A stretch of DNA of 64,000 nt from Stentor coeruleus (taxonomy: Eukaryota > Ciliophora > Heterotrichea > Heterotrichida > Stentoridae), in NCBI GenBank assembly GCA_001970955.1, contig MPUH01000061.1, positions 1 through 64,000 on the forward strand, in the 5' to 3' direction. The notes under the pieces are model-generated. The model ran no database searches. It worked only from the letters and a program-made list of their open reading frames with translations, and was not told where the DNA came from. This document shows, piece by piece, positions 41,843-52,900 of the stretch. Position 1 is the stretch's first letter. Every line of letters starts with the position of its first letter. Both the position numbers and the translations under genes were made by a program.

Positions 41843-44668
41843 ATGGGATCTTGCTCAGGGAAACTACCCAAAAACCAATTGAAATCTCATATCTCCCAAG
41901 GAGACACTGATAAGAAATACAAACAAGAAAGCAAAGGTATAGCAATCCGTAAACCCAAAAAACAAAAAGCAGCAGGGATTGATCCTAGACTCCAACAAGA
42001 CACTTATCAAGAAGTGCCAAATGCAATTCTCCATGAACAACCTAAATCCGAACAAGAAATCCGTTTGATAGTCAGTTCTTTAAAAAGACACTTTATTTTT
42101 TCTAACCTTAAAGCTGAGTATAAAAGTATCATGGTTCATCATATGAAGCATTATAAACTAAACCAATCAGAAATTATATTTGAACAAGGGAAACTAGGGA
42201 ATAATTTCTATGTTGTGGCAACAGGGAAACTTGAAGTTATTATAAACAATAAACAAGTTTCTATGTTAAAACCAGGGGAAAGCTTTGGGGAGATGGCTTT
42301 GATTCATGATACTCCACGTACGGCTACAGTTAAAACATTAGAAAAAACTTCACTTTTTGGATTAGATAGGAAGACTTTTAGGAAAACATTAGAACTGTTG
42401 GAGTCAGCGAATTATCAAGAAAATAAACAGTTTATTGAAACTATAACTGTGTTTGAAATATTAACCCCTTCACAAAAAGAAGCTTTGGTACATGCGTTTT
42501 CTACACAATATTTTAACCCTGGGATTAAGATTATTAGAGAAGGAGACCCTGGAGAATTGTTGTATATTATTAAGGAAGGGAATGTTTTATGCACAAGGGC
42601 TGAACAGGAAATTAGAAGGTTGGGTAAAGGGAGTTACTTTGGTGAGCAAGCTTTGATTTATAATGAGATGAGAACAGCTACGGNAATTATTAGAGAAGGA
42701 GACCCTGGAGAATTGTTGTATATTATTAAGGAAGGGAATGTTTTATGCACAAGGGCTGAACAGGAAATTAGAAGATTGGGTAAAGGGAGTTACTTTGGTG
42801 AGCAAGCTTTGATTTATAATGAGATGAGAACAGCTACGGTAACTGCTATTGATAATGTTAAATGCATTGCTATATCAGGGGCGAAATTAAGTAAAGTTCT
42901 CGGCTCTCAGTTGCAGTCAATAATCTACCAAAACTCAATCAGAATCGCTCTAGAAAAAGACCAATTCCTCAAAAAGCTTATTCGTGAGCAAATCGACCTC
43001 CTCATAAGCAGCATAGAAGTCAAAAACTTCCAAGATCAAAGCATTGTAATAAAAAGTGGTACTGAAAAATCAAGTAATATATGGATTGTTGTAAAAGGGT
43101 CTCTAATAAACTCCAATAACGAAATAATCGCTAAACTTTTCGATATAATAAGTTCAGAAAGCATGATCAAAGACCAAGAAGGTCAATTTGAAAGCGACAT
43201 CAAAGCTCTTGGAGATACCGACATAGCTATAATAAGCAAAGAAAATTTTAAAAAACTCTTCGGTGGGGACTATAACGCAATAACCGCTCATAATGAAGCT
43301 TTAATAGTTCTCAAACATGTTCAAATCCTTCGTGGTCTAGACACAACAACATTAGAAAATATATTAAAAGCTATGACAATCATAGATTTCAATGATCAAG
43401 ACATAATTTTCCAACAAAACGATCCAGGTGATGCATTTTATATAGTAAAATCAGGAACAGTCGAAGCTTATAAAGACAATGTGTGTTTAAGGACTATAAT
43501 AAAACATGATTATTTTGGTGAGAGGTCTTTAATATTCAACGATTTCCGTTCAGCAACAGTAAAAACTAAAGGCCCAGTAACATGTTGGAAACTCCTACGT
43601 TCAGAGTTTACAAGTCTTATAGAAGACAATATGAAAAAACAATTACTAAGAAGAATAGAACTTCAAGATGACAGTATAATGTTAAATGATTTAATTTTGA
43701 TAAAACAACTAGGCTCAGGGATGTTTGGAAATGTATTTCTCGTAGCTCACAAATTGCATAAAAGGTTATATGCTTTAAAAACTGTTGATAGAAGAAAAAT
43801 TATTGCATATGAACTCCAAGAAGCAATAGTATTAGAAAGACGTATACTTATGCAATTAGATCATAGTTTTATTATGAAACTTATAAAAACCTTTAAAGAT
43901 AAGCATCGGCTTTATTTCCTTATGGAGTATATACATGGAACTGACCTTTTTGAAGTTATAAGAAAGTTGAATTTATTAACAGACAATGATTCTAGGTTTT
44001 ATGCAGGGTGTATAATTGATATACTTGAGCATTTACATGAAAGAGAAATTATATATAGGGATTTAAAACCTGAAAATATTGTTGTTGATGATGAAGGATA
44101 TCCGAAACTTATTGATTTTGGTACAGCAAAATATGTTAAAGGGAGGACTTTTACTATAATAGGTACACCTCATTATATGGCCCCTGAAGTTATTAATGGA
44201 CATGGTTATGGATTAAATTCTGATTTTTGGAGTGTTGGGGTAATGCTTTTTGAGTTCCTTTTTGGTATTGTTCCTTTTGGTGAAGATGAAAATGAACCTT
44301 ATACGATATATCAGAAAATACAAGAACATAAACTTGAATTCCCAGCTTGGATGGATAAAGAAAGTAAAGCTAAAGATATTATTTCTCAATTACTTAGTAA
44401 AAACCCTGCTAAAAGAACTGGAGGATGTATTGAAAATTTAAAGGGTCATAACTGGTTTGCTGGATTTGATTGGGAAAAATTATTAACAAGACAATTAAAA
44501 GCTCCTTATGTTCCACAAGTTAAGAATATTGCTGAGAATATTGACTTACTCATTAAAAATTGTCGGGATTTGGATGAGATGATATCGAAAGTTGAAGCAC
44601 AAGATGAGATACCTGTACCTAGGAAGAAACTGGCTAAGGTTGAAGAGAATTGGGATGATGAGTTTTGA
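41843..44668 (+). CDS. PKG: cGMP-dependent-type protein kinase (PKG), N-terminally acylated
   Basis: AGC-group Ser/Thr kinase fused to cyclic-nucleotide-binding domains, the signalling kinase of ciliates and apicomplexans. MGSCSGK at the start fits N-myristoylation at Gly2 and palmitoylation at Cys4, so membrane attachment is likely. Cyclic-nucleotide cassettes: site 1 FGEMALIHDTPRTATV (about 147), site 2 FGEQALIYNEMRTATV, site 3 degenerate without the cassette, site 4 FGERSLIFNDFRSATV. The kinase then shows LGSGMFGNVFLV (Gly loop), YALKTV (Lys), IIYRDLKPENIVV (catalytic loop), LIDFGTAKY and MAPEVI, with an AGC tail. The single N at 42684 repeats 42530-42683 as 42686-42839 (offset 156 bp, 52 codons, one base different), so site 2 is printed nearly twice; the true protein should be about 889 aa. 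TGA stop. Confidence 0.95.
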   Translation: MGSCSGKLPKNQLKSHISQGDTDKKYKQESKGIAIRKPKKQKAAGIDPRLQQDTYQEVPNAILHEQPKSEQEIRLIVSSLKRHFIFSNLKAEYKSIMVHHMKHYKLNQSEIIFEQGKLGNNFYVVATGKLEVIINNKQVSMLKPGESFGEMALIHDTPRTATVKTLEKTSLFGLDRKTFRKTLELLESANYQENKQFIETITVFEILTPSQKEALVHAFSTQYFNPGIKIIREGDPGELLYIIKEGNVLCTRAEQEIRRLGKGSYFGEQALIYNEMRTATXIIREGDPGELLYIIKEGNVLCTRAEQEIRRLGKGSYFGEQALIYNEMRTATVTAIDNVKCIAISGAKLSKVLGSQLQSIIYQNSIRIALEKDQFLKKLIREQIDLLISSIEVKNFQDQSIVIKSGTEKSSNIWIVVKGSLINSNNEIIAKLFDIISSESMIKDQEGQFESDIKALGDTDIAIISKENFKKLFGGDYNAITAHNEALIVLKHVQILRGLDTTTLENILKAMTIIDFNDQDIIFQQNDPGDAFYIVKSGTVEAYKDNVCLRTIIKHDYFGERSLIFNDFRSATVKTKGPVTCWKLLRSEFTSLIEDNMKKQLLRRIELQDDSIMLNDLILIKQLGSGMFGNVFLVAHKLHKRLYALKTVDRRKIIAYELQEAIVLERRILMQLDHSFIMKLIKTFKDKHRLYFLMEYIHGTDLFEVIRKLNLLTDNDSRFYAGCIIDILEHLHEREIIYRDLKPENIVVDDEGYPKLIDFGTAKYVKGRTFTIIGTPHYMAPEVINGHGYGLNSDFWSVGVMLFEFLFGIVPFGEDENEPYTIYQKIQEHKLEFPAWMDKESKAKDIISQLLSKNPAKRTGGCIENLKGHNWFAGFDWEKLLTRQLKAPYVPQVKNIAENIDLLIKNCRDLDEMISKVEAQDEIPVPRKKLAKVEENWDDEF
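42530..42839. repeat. 154-bp duplication around an N inside the kinase gene
   Basis: 42530-42683 and 42686-42839 match except for one base (agaaggttggg against agaagattggg), joined by aN junction at 42684-42685. It keeps the frame by chance (156-bp offset). Best read as an unmerged overlap, not as a fifth nucleotide-binding domain. Confidence 0.9.
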
Positions 44669-45470
44669 GATAGAGGTTAATAAGTAATATGAAAGTTTAG
44701 CAGGTAGGGTATAAATATTATGATGATTATAATATTTATTAAATGCATCTTAAGATGACTAAAAACTTTCAGTACCCAGAATTTGTATGTATTATATATT
44801 CACTTTCTATTCAAACCCTTTCATTTGTAATTGTGCGAAAATAATAAGATATTTACTAATGTCTAATATAAAATTGAATTACTAATTTCTTCCCATTAAT
44901 CGAAATCAATCAATCATAATTATATTTCGGCCTATTCTTATTTTCTTACTCAAACTGTCATAGAAAAAAAAATATTATGCCAAAAAGCCAAAGTTTTATA
45001 GCAAAACCCTGCACCCTAAAATATATCTCCAAGATTTAAAATTCTTAGAACAGGAAATCTTGTATACAATCAAGTATTATTTTAATCCTTAAATAATTCA
45101 TCATGAAATAAACGATAACCTTATCCTCACTAATTAAATCAATTGAAACTTTTCATTTTTTAAAAAAAAAACTACTTATTTTTAAACTCTATTTCAATAT
45201 TTAACTTTTCATATCATTTAAACTAAGCATATAATTATTATATCCATCATTACAAACCCAGCTATCATTTCACTTTAAATCCTCACTTTTATATCATAAA
45301 AGCTTTTAACCTACTATATCAATTACCAAGCCCAAAAAAAAAATCTTATCTTTTTATTTTCCCCAACACCTTAAATCTCCTATCCAAACCCTCTGTTCCG
45401 AAAATAGCCCATAATCCAAAATCATTAAAAATATATCTAAAAGCCATCAGCGTCTATTTCATAATCTTAT
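44669..45470. other. Intergenic region between kinase and coiled-coil genes
   Basis: 800 bp. A short G-containing 3' flank, then from about 44760 an A/C/T-rich stretch leading to the start at 45471. No frame or RNA seen. Confidence 0.5.
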
Positions 45471-46832
45471 ATGGAAAGCCCAATATTCACTCTTAGTAGG
45501 CCAAAAAACCTTTCGCCTCCTAGACTTAGAACAACACCTGAGCTAAATTCTTCAGATTCCTTTTCAAACTCAAGAGGTATGAAATCTAGCAACAGCCCTG
45601 ATTATCCCAAGCAAAAAGCATCCACAAAATTTGCAGGTAAAAACGAGTTCACATCAAGTGTCCAAGAGTTTTTAAAACAATCAACAGAAATACAAGATGA
45701 AATAAGGAAATTGTCTGAAATTTGCCAGCAGATCTCGCCTAAGTTTGTAGGGGGTAAAGAAATTGATGTCCCAGAAAAAATTGACTGGGAAAAAGTTAAT
45801 GAAATCATAAAAAACTGTGGATTTAAGCCTTTGATTATAAAAGGTGACAGTGTAGAATATGAGAGTTTGGCTGAAACATTTATGGAAGTTATTTATGAAT
45901 ACTCTTCACAAGCTGGTATATTGGAACAAAATAAATCGGCAATGCAGAAACTTGAATCAGAAATCGACCAGCTCTCAGAACGTAACAAGTACCTTGAAAG
46001 CAAGGGTGAAAAAACTAAATCCAGGCTGAACTTCGAAAAAGAAATCCAAGAGCTTGAAAAAATGAGTAAAAACATGGAAACCAAATTCCGCCGAATGAAA
46101 GAGCGCCTAAAAGAAAAAGATGAAATAATAAAAAACCTCAACTTACGCAAATCCACTCAAGAAAAACCAGCTCCAAGCTTTGAACCCTCAACAGATTTCT
46201 CACATTTAAAAGAAATATTCGAAAGCTTTATGTACCGTGAATTCAGAGATAAAAGCAAAACTGATAGAAAAATCTTAACTGTAATCGAATCTTATGAGAA
46301 AAAAAAATCAGATAGTAATTTACAAGTGATTTTAGATGAACTTGAAGTTTTTTCTGGTGACGAAGCTTTACAAACAATAGCTAAACTTAAACAAGAATCT
46401 TTTGCTTATGTTGAAATCGAGAAAATTATCCATGAAATTTATTATGAACTTTTTTCAAAGCCTTTAAATGTGAAATTTACAATAAAATATGAAGAGATTT
46501 TAGATGAGATTTTACAGAAGATTAGTGAAATGAAAGAAAATTTTGGAGAATTAGAAGAGTTTAAGCATGAAGTTGTAAATGCTTTGATGTGTAAAAAAAA
46601 TTGTAGTCCAAGTGAGGTTAATGGGCAATTGAAAGGATTAGTTCATTTTAGGAAACTTTTTCAGATATCATCAAAGGATAATGAAATCAAAGTTGTTGAG
46701 AACTTGTTTTTGTTTGTCCATGAGATAAAAATGTTTTTGCAGCACGCTAGGACTATTATGGGTAGAGAAAAATTAAGACTTAGTGAGTTACTTGAAGAAC
46801 TAACTCACGTTTTAGTTAGGAATTACGAATAA
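45471..46832 (+). CDS. Coiled-coil protein (453 aa)
   Basis: ATG at 45471; intronless. The first 60 residues are Ser/Pro-rich and disordered (LSRPKNLSPPRLRTTPELN). A small globular stretch at about 95-150 is followed by strong coiled coil at about 150-225 (EIDQLSERNKYLESKGEK, LEKMSKNMETKFRRMKER). A helical C-terminal part (about 240-453) follows. No family recognised; the layout is typical of basal-body and cytoskeletal proteins. Only 90 bp separate it from the giant gene downstream, in the same direction. Confidence 0.8.
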   Translation: MESPIFTLSRPKNLSPPRLRTTPELNSSDSFSNSRGMKSSNSPDYPKQKASTKFAGKNEFTSSVQEFLKQSTEIQDEIRKLSEICQQISPKFVGGKEIDVPEKIDWEKVNEIIKNCGFKPLIIKGDSVEYESLAETFMEVIYEYSSQAGILEQNKSAMQKLESEIDQLSERNKYLESKGEKTKSRLNFEKEIQELEKMSKNMETKFRRMKERLKEKDEIIKNLNLRKSTQEKPAPSFEPSTDFSHLKEIFESFMYREFRDKSKTDRKILTVIESYEKKKSDSNLQVILDELEVFSGDEALQTIAKLKQESFAYVEIEKIIHEIYYELFSKPLNVKFTIKYEEILDEILQKISEMKENFGELEEFKHEVVNALMCKKNCSPSEVNGQLKGLVHFRKLFQISSKDNEIKVVENLFLFVHEIKMFLQHARTIMGREKLRLSELLEELTHVLVRNYE

Positions 46833-46922
46833 TCGGAAAACTAAAGTACTACTAAAGCTAAGATTTGCCCTTATTTTAAATTTGAATACAAAATTCTGAT
46901 CACAATTTTTAATAATTTAATC

Positions 46923-49900
46923 ATGGAAAGCTCTAGTTTGTTAATACTGCTTGAAAAAGTCCTTACAGGAAGACCTGGGGATCCAAACAAGCATGCTCAA
47001 AGATATGCAAAACTCCATGATAACCTTTTATTAGCAAATCAAGCTACCCTTCGTGCTGCTTTAATTACAATCCGTGACATGTCTCAGAAATACAAAATTC
47101 CTTCTGATCTTTTTGTAAAATTTTCACTGTACTTGAAATCTATAATGGATAATAAAAAACCTTTACCTCCAAATATTAGTTATTTGACCTTTTCTACTAA
47201 TCCTTCATCTTTAAGAACAGCAAAACTCTTCCATGCATTACAAAAGATGAATATGAGAAGATCATTTGCGTTAAAAAAAGGATTTGATGCGTTTAAAACT
47301 AAGACATGGGATTTTAGGTTTAATGATATGAATCAAATGAATACTTTGCAAATGAAGAGAGAAAAGTGCAGGATTTTGGTAGGAAGTTTGAGGAAGCTTT
47401 TAGGGGTTGATATGCAGAAAACTATAACTATTTGGAAGTATAAAAGTACTAAAGAATTAGAAGACAGTTTTAAAAATACAATACAAAAAGCAACCCTGAG
47501 GATTTTCCATTTAAAAAACCAATCTTTTGAAAGGTGGTACACTGAAACATGGGACATACAAGACATTATAGAAGAAAATCCATATAGCGACAAGCCAGTA
47601 AAAATCAAATCTCGAAAAAAAATCAAAAAACGAGAAGTCTGGGATGCTTTTTCAGTCTACTCATTAAAAAACATGGTAAAAGGAGTGACTGAAAAATTAT
47701 CGTTTTTAGAAAAATTCTCCGATGAGCAAAAAATCCAAATTCTCCAAAGCCGATTTATTAAAGAAAATACCATGAAAAAAAAGTTATCAACAATAGTCAG
47801 CAAGCTTATAACAGTGAGTAAATTGAAAAAAAATATGAAAAATTGTGCTTTAGGAACCTGGGCTGGAGTTTCTCATGTTTACCATACAAGACTTCTTCAA
47901 TATAGTAAAGGTTTTAGACTTATGACAAATATAGCAACAAATCGTGGGATAGTCAGTTTATCATCTATGCTATTAAAAAAAAATAAAGAAGCTAAAGGAC
48001 TTAGGATAATGAAGTTTATGAAGAATATAAGCAAAAACAGATTGAAAAATGCTATACTTAGAATATTAGGCCCAGGAGTAACTGTTAAAAGCTATTTAGA
48101 AAAACTAACCTATCAATTCATCAGACGCAAACTTAGCATTTTTTCAGCATGGAAAAACAACATCCAGCTTACAAAATGCCAGGATTTAATTAACAACTCA
48201 AGATGTGTAAAACTACTACAACTACTAAGGAGAATCAATATAAAATCAAAACTTGAGGTTTATCAAAGCATTTTATANCAATATAAAATCAAAACTTGAG
48301 GTTTATCAAAGCATTTTATATACAGCTAAAGCTAGAAAAAATGCAGTTGGGTGTATCAAAAAAACATTTAAAAAATTACAAAGACGTGGTCTAGAAGAAT
48401 TAAAACTTTTTATTAACTACTGCAAAGATAAAGATTCATTAAGCAAAAAACATGGATACAAACTATCATTATTATTAAAACCATTACCAGCTAGGATACT
48501 AAGAAAAGTTTTCCAAGATTTAATTCCCAAAAATAAAATCAAAGTTGCTGGGTTGCAAATATTATTCTCAGTACTTAAGAAAAAACCTAAAAAGTCCTTT
48601 TCGAAATGGAAAAAATTATGCCAAAACTACAAAGATCATGTTTCCTATACAAATATCCGTAATATAAAATTTAATAAATGCTTATTTAAAATCCCAACAA
48701 CCATACAAAAAACAGCATTTGATAGGATAGTTTTATTATACAAACAAGAAAAATATAAAGAAAAAATATTAAAAGTCACGAATTTTATGAACTTTTTAGC
48801 ATATANCAATATAAAATTTAATAAATGCTTATTTAAAATCCCAACAACCATACAAAAAACAGCATTTGATAGGATAGTTTTATTATATAAACAAGAAAAA
48901 TATAAAGAAAAAATATTAAAAGTCACGAATTTTATGAACTTTTTAGCATATAATATAAGAAATTCTATAACAGAACCAATACTACAACCTTATTTTACAA
49001 TAAAAAAACAGGGTTTTCTTATTAGAACTATAAAAACACTAGGAAAAAACCATAAAAAAACTCTTGAACTAGTTTATGACAAATGGGCCAGACTTAATAG
49101 AAGTTATATTCAAGACCAGAAAAAAATCAAGGCCCTAAAAATAATAAACTTAGGCAAAATTGTTCAGAAAAACAAGGGAAAAGCTTTTCATAAAATCTTA
49201 GAAATTTTAACAGAAAAAAATGCGAAAAACCTTAAAAAAGCTAATAAAAGACTTAAGAGGAAATTGAAAAAAAAAATCTTATTTGGAGAAAAAGCAGCTG
49301 GGATAAGCTTGGTGAATATAATACAGAAATCAGTACTAAACAGAGTTTTTGGGAGTATTTTTGCCACAATTACCGTAAGTTTATATGATAAATATGCTGG
49401 GAAATTATTGGGTATTGTTAAAGAAAAGAAAAAAACTCAAATACTAAGATTATGGAATTTAGCTAAAATTATTGAAAAAAATAAACACCGGGCTTTTGTT
49501 AGGTTTATAAAAAAAATACATGAAAAAAATATGAGAATTGTAGGTAAAACTAATGAGATTTTAGATGAGAAGTTAAAAAAAAGAACTTTTTCAAGTCAAA
49601 AATCAGCAGCAATAACTTTGGTTAATTTTATGAAAAAAATACTATCAGAAAAAGTTCTGGGTTTTATATTAGCAAATATTTCAGACCCTATAAATCATAA
49701 TTATTCTGGGACTGTTATGAAAAGTATTAGAAATAAGAGAAAAATCAAGAATTTGAAAATATGCAACTTAGCGAAAATTATTGAAAGCAATAAGAGAAAA
49801 GTTTTTCATAGGTTTTATACAATACTCAATGAAAAAAATACTAAAGAGGTTGTTGTTGCTAGTAATATAATAGATGTAAAACTTAAGGAAAAAACAATAC

Positions 49901-52900
49901 TTAGTCAACAAGCTGTTGCGATAAATCTGATTAATACTGTAAAAAACAAAGGATTTATGAGAATACTTGGTATTGCTTTTGCTAGGATTACATATTGTTT
50001 ATGTGAAAAATTCACTAGCTCTGGGTTGAAGGTTGTAAAAGAACAAAAACATGTTCAAGCTTTGAAAATATGGAACTTAGGGAAAATTATTGAAAAAAAT
50101 AAGGAGAAAGCTTTTCATATGTTTATTGTAAACCTTTATTATAAATATACAGAAACACTTGAAGGGAATATAAAAAAAAGAATTTTTGCTGGAAGGAAAT
50201 CTGCAGGGAAAAACGCTGTATATCATTTAAAAAATATAGCTTTTAATAAGGTTGTTGGAGATACTTTTAGGAGAATTACTGAATCTTTATACGAAAGATA
50301 TTCTGGAGAAATCATGGGAATTGTAAGGGGAAATAAAAAAAATCTTGCTTTGAGACTTGAGAATTTAGGGAAAATTGTGAGAAAAAATAAGCAAAAAGCT
50401 TTTTATAAGTTCATTAAAAGTTTGGGTGTTATGAATGTTAAAATGCTTAAAAGTGACTTTAATATTCAACTTACAAAATATATTTCAAATAATAGAAAGG
50501 CTGTAGCTACAAATCTTATATCGACTGGAAAAATTCTATGTTCATTAAAATTTTTCAAAAACATTTTTGCTAGTATTATCGAACCATCAGGTAAGGCTCA
50601 AATTGGAAGTATAATAAAAACTGTGAACAACACGAAAAAAATCCATGCTTTAAAGCTGTGGAATTTGAGTAAACTTGTTGAGTTAACTAAACAAAAAGCC
50701 TTTAATAAATTCTTAAATGCTTTAGAAGCAAAAAATAGTATCAAGCTTAGATCACAGTTGAATAAAAAAATAGATTTAGGCAAAAATGCTTTAGGATTAG
50801 CTTTGAAAAATATATTAAAACAAACTGAAAATAGAATACTCGGGTTGGTTTTAGGTAAGATTTTAGACCCAGCAAGCGATAATATCACTGAAGGGGTTTC
50901 GAATATTATTAAAAATATAAAAAAAAATCGTCTATTCAAACTATGGAACTTAGCGAAAAGTGCTGAAAAAACTAAGCAAAAGGTTTTTTTTACTTTACTA
51001 TATAACTTGTGTTATAAAAACATAAGAAAATTACAACAACAATTAAATAAAAAAACATTACTTAACCGAAAAACTGGAGGGTTAGTTTTCATAAACTCTT
51101 TGAAAAAATCATTAACAAATAGAATACTAGGAGAGGTACTTAAGAAAATTGCCGACCCTTTAACTACAAACTACACAGGAGCAACAATGAATGCAATAAA
51201 AAATCACAAAAAAATTCAAACACTTAAACTTTGGAATTTGGCAAAAATTGTTATGATAAATAAACATAAAGCATTTCAGAATTTTTCATTGAAACTACAT
51301 GAGAAAAATTATCTAAAAACAAAAATTAAGCTCATAGAAAAATCATCTCTAAACCAAAAAACTGGAGCTTTAACCCTTATAAACTCTTTAAAAAACTCAA
51401 TATTAAACAGATATTTAGGAGATATACTTGGGGAAATTATAAACCCTTTAACTGTAAATTATTCAGGAAAAACTATGAATTCTATAAAAAACAATAAAAA
51501 AATTCAAGCACTTAAACTTTGGAATTTGGGAAAAATCATTAAGACAAATAAACATAAAGCTTTTTATAATTTCACTTGGAAAATCTATAAGAAAATCTTT
51601 TTACAAACAAAAACTGAAATGGTGGAGAAAAAAATTTTAAGCCAAAAAAATGGAGCTTTAACCCTTATAAATTCAGTAAAGAATACAATATTAAATAGAT
51701 ATTTAGGAGAAATATTTGGGAAAATTATCGACCCTTTAACTATAAATTATTCAGGAAAAACTATGAATGCTGTGAAAAATCGTAAAAAGATTCAAGCGCT
51801 AAAACTTTGTAACTTATCAAGAATCATTGTAAAAAACAAGTATAAAGCTTTTCATATTTTTGCTTTGAAAATCCATGATAAAATTTATATACAAACTAAA
51901 ACTGAAATGTTAAAAAAATCATCCTTAAGCCAAAAAAATGGAGCTTTAACCCTTATAAATTTATTAAAAAATACAATACTAAACAAATATTTAGGAGATA
52001 TACTTGGAAAACTTATAAACCCTTTAACTACAAATTACTCAGGAACGACAATGAATATTATAAAAACTCATAAAAAAATTAATGCATTAAAACTTTGGAA
52101 CTTAGCAAGAATTATTATGAAAAACAAATATAGAGCTTTTCACAATCTAACTAGGAAAATTTATCAGAAAATTTATACACAAACACAAGATGAAATTGTG
52201 GAAAAAGTATTCCAAAACCAACAATGCGTAGGAGTAAATATGATAAACACTATGACAAGATCGATATTAAATAGAACGCTTAAGAGTGTATTTTGTAAAA
52301 TTATTGATCCTCAAAGTGATAAATTTATAGGGAATATATTAGAACTCGTTAAAAACACAGAAAAAAATAGGATGCTAAAACTGTGGAACTTAACCAAAAT
52401 TGTTAATCTCAACAAATACAAAGCTTTTTATAGATTTTCTGTTTTTGTATATGAAAAATCTAATAATTCTTTTAAGAATGTTCTGAGTAATCAACTTACA
52501 CTAAATCAAAAAGCTCAAGGGGTATATCTTATAAACACTTTAAAACAACTTGGAAATAACAAAACACTTATCCAAGCTTTTACCAGAATAATAAAGACAA
52601 TAAATTATACTTATACAAATCCTAATATGATCAAAGTAAAAAACAAAAATAAAATTATCGCCACAAAATTCAAAAACAAAAGAAAAATCCAAACTTTAAA
52701 GCTGAAGATTTTAGATGAAATATTACAGAAAAATATGAATAAGAATTTTTATGATTTTAACATAAAATTGTATAGAAAATATGTAGAAGAATTGAAAATT
52801 AAATTGAAGAAGAAAGATTTGTTTGGAAAAAAGGCAGGAGGTTTGAGTATGAAGAGTAGTATGAGGGAAATACCTNAGGAGGTTTGAGTATGAAAAGTAG

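Noticed and set aside
42530-42839. A fifth cyclic-nucleotide-binding domain in the kinase
   Set aside because: The extra module is a near-identical repeat across a single N, with the same pattern as the other scaffold-join duplications.
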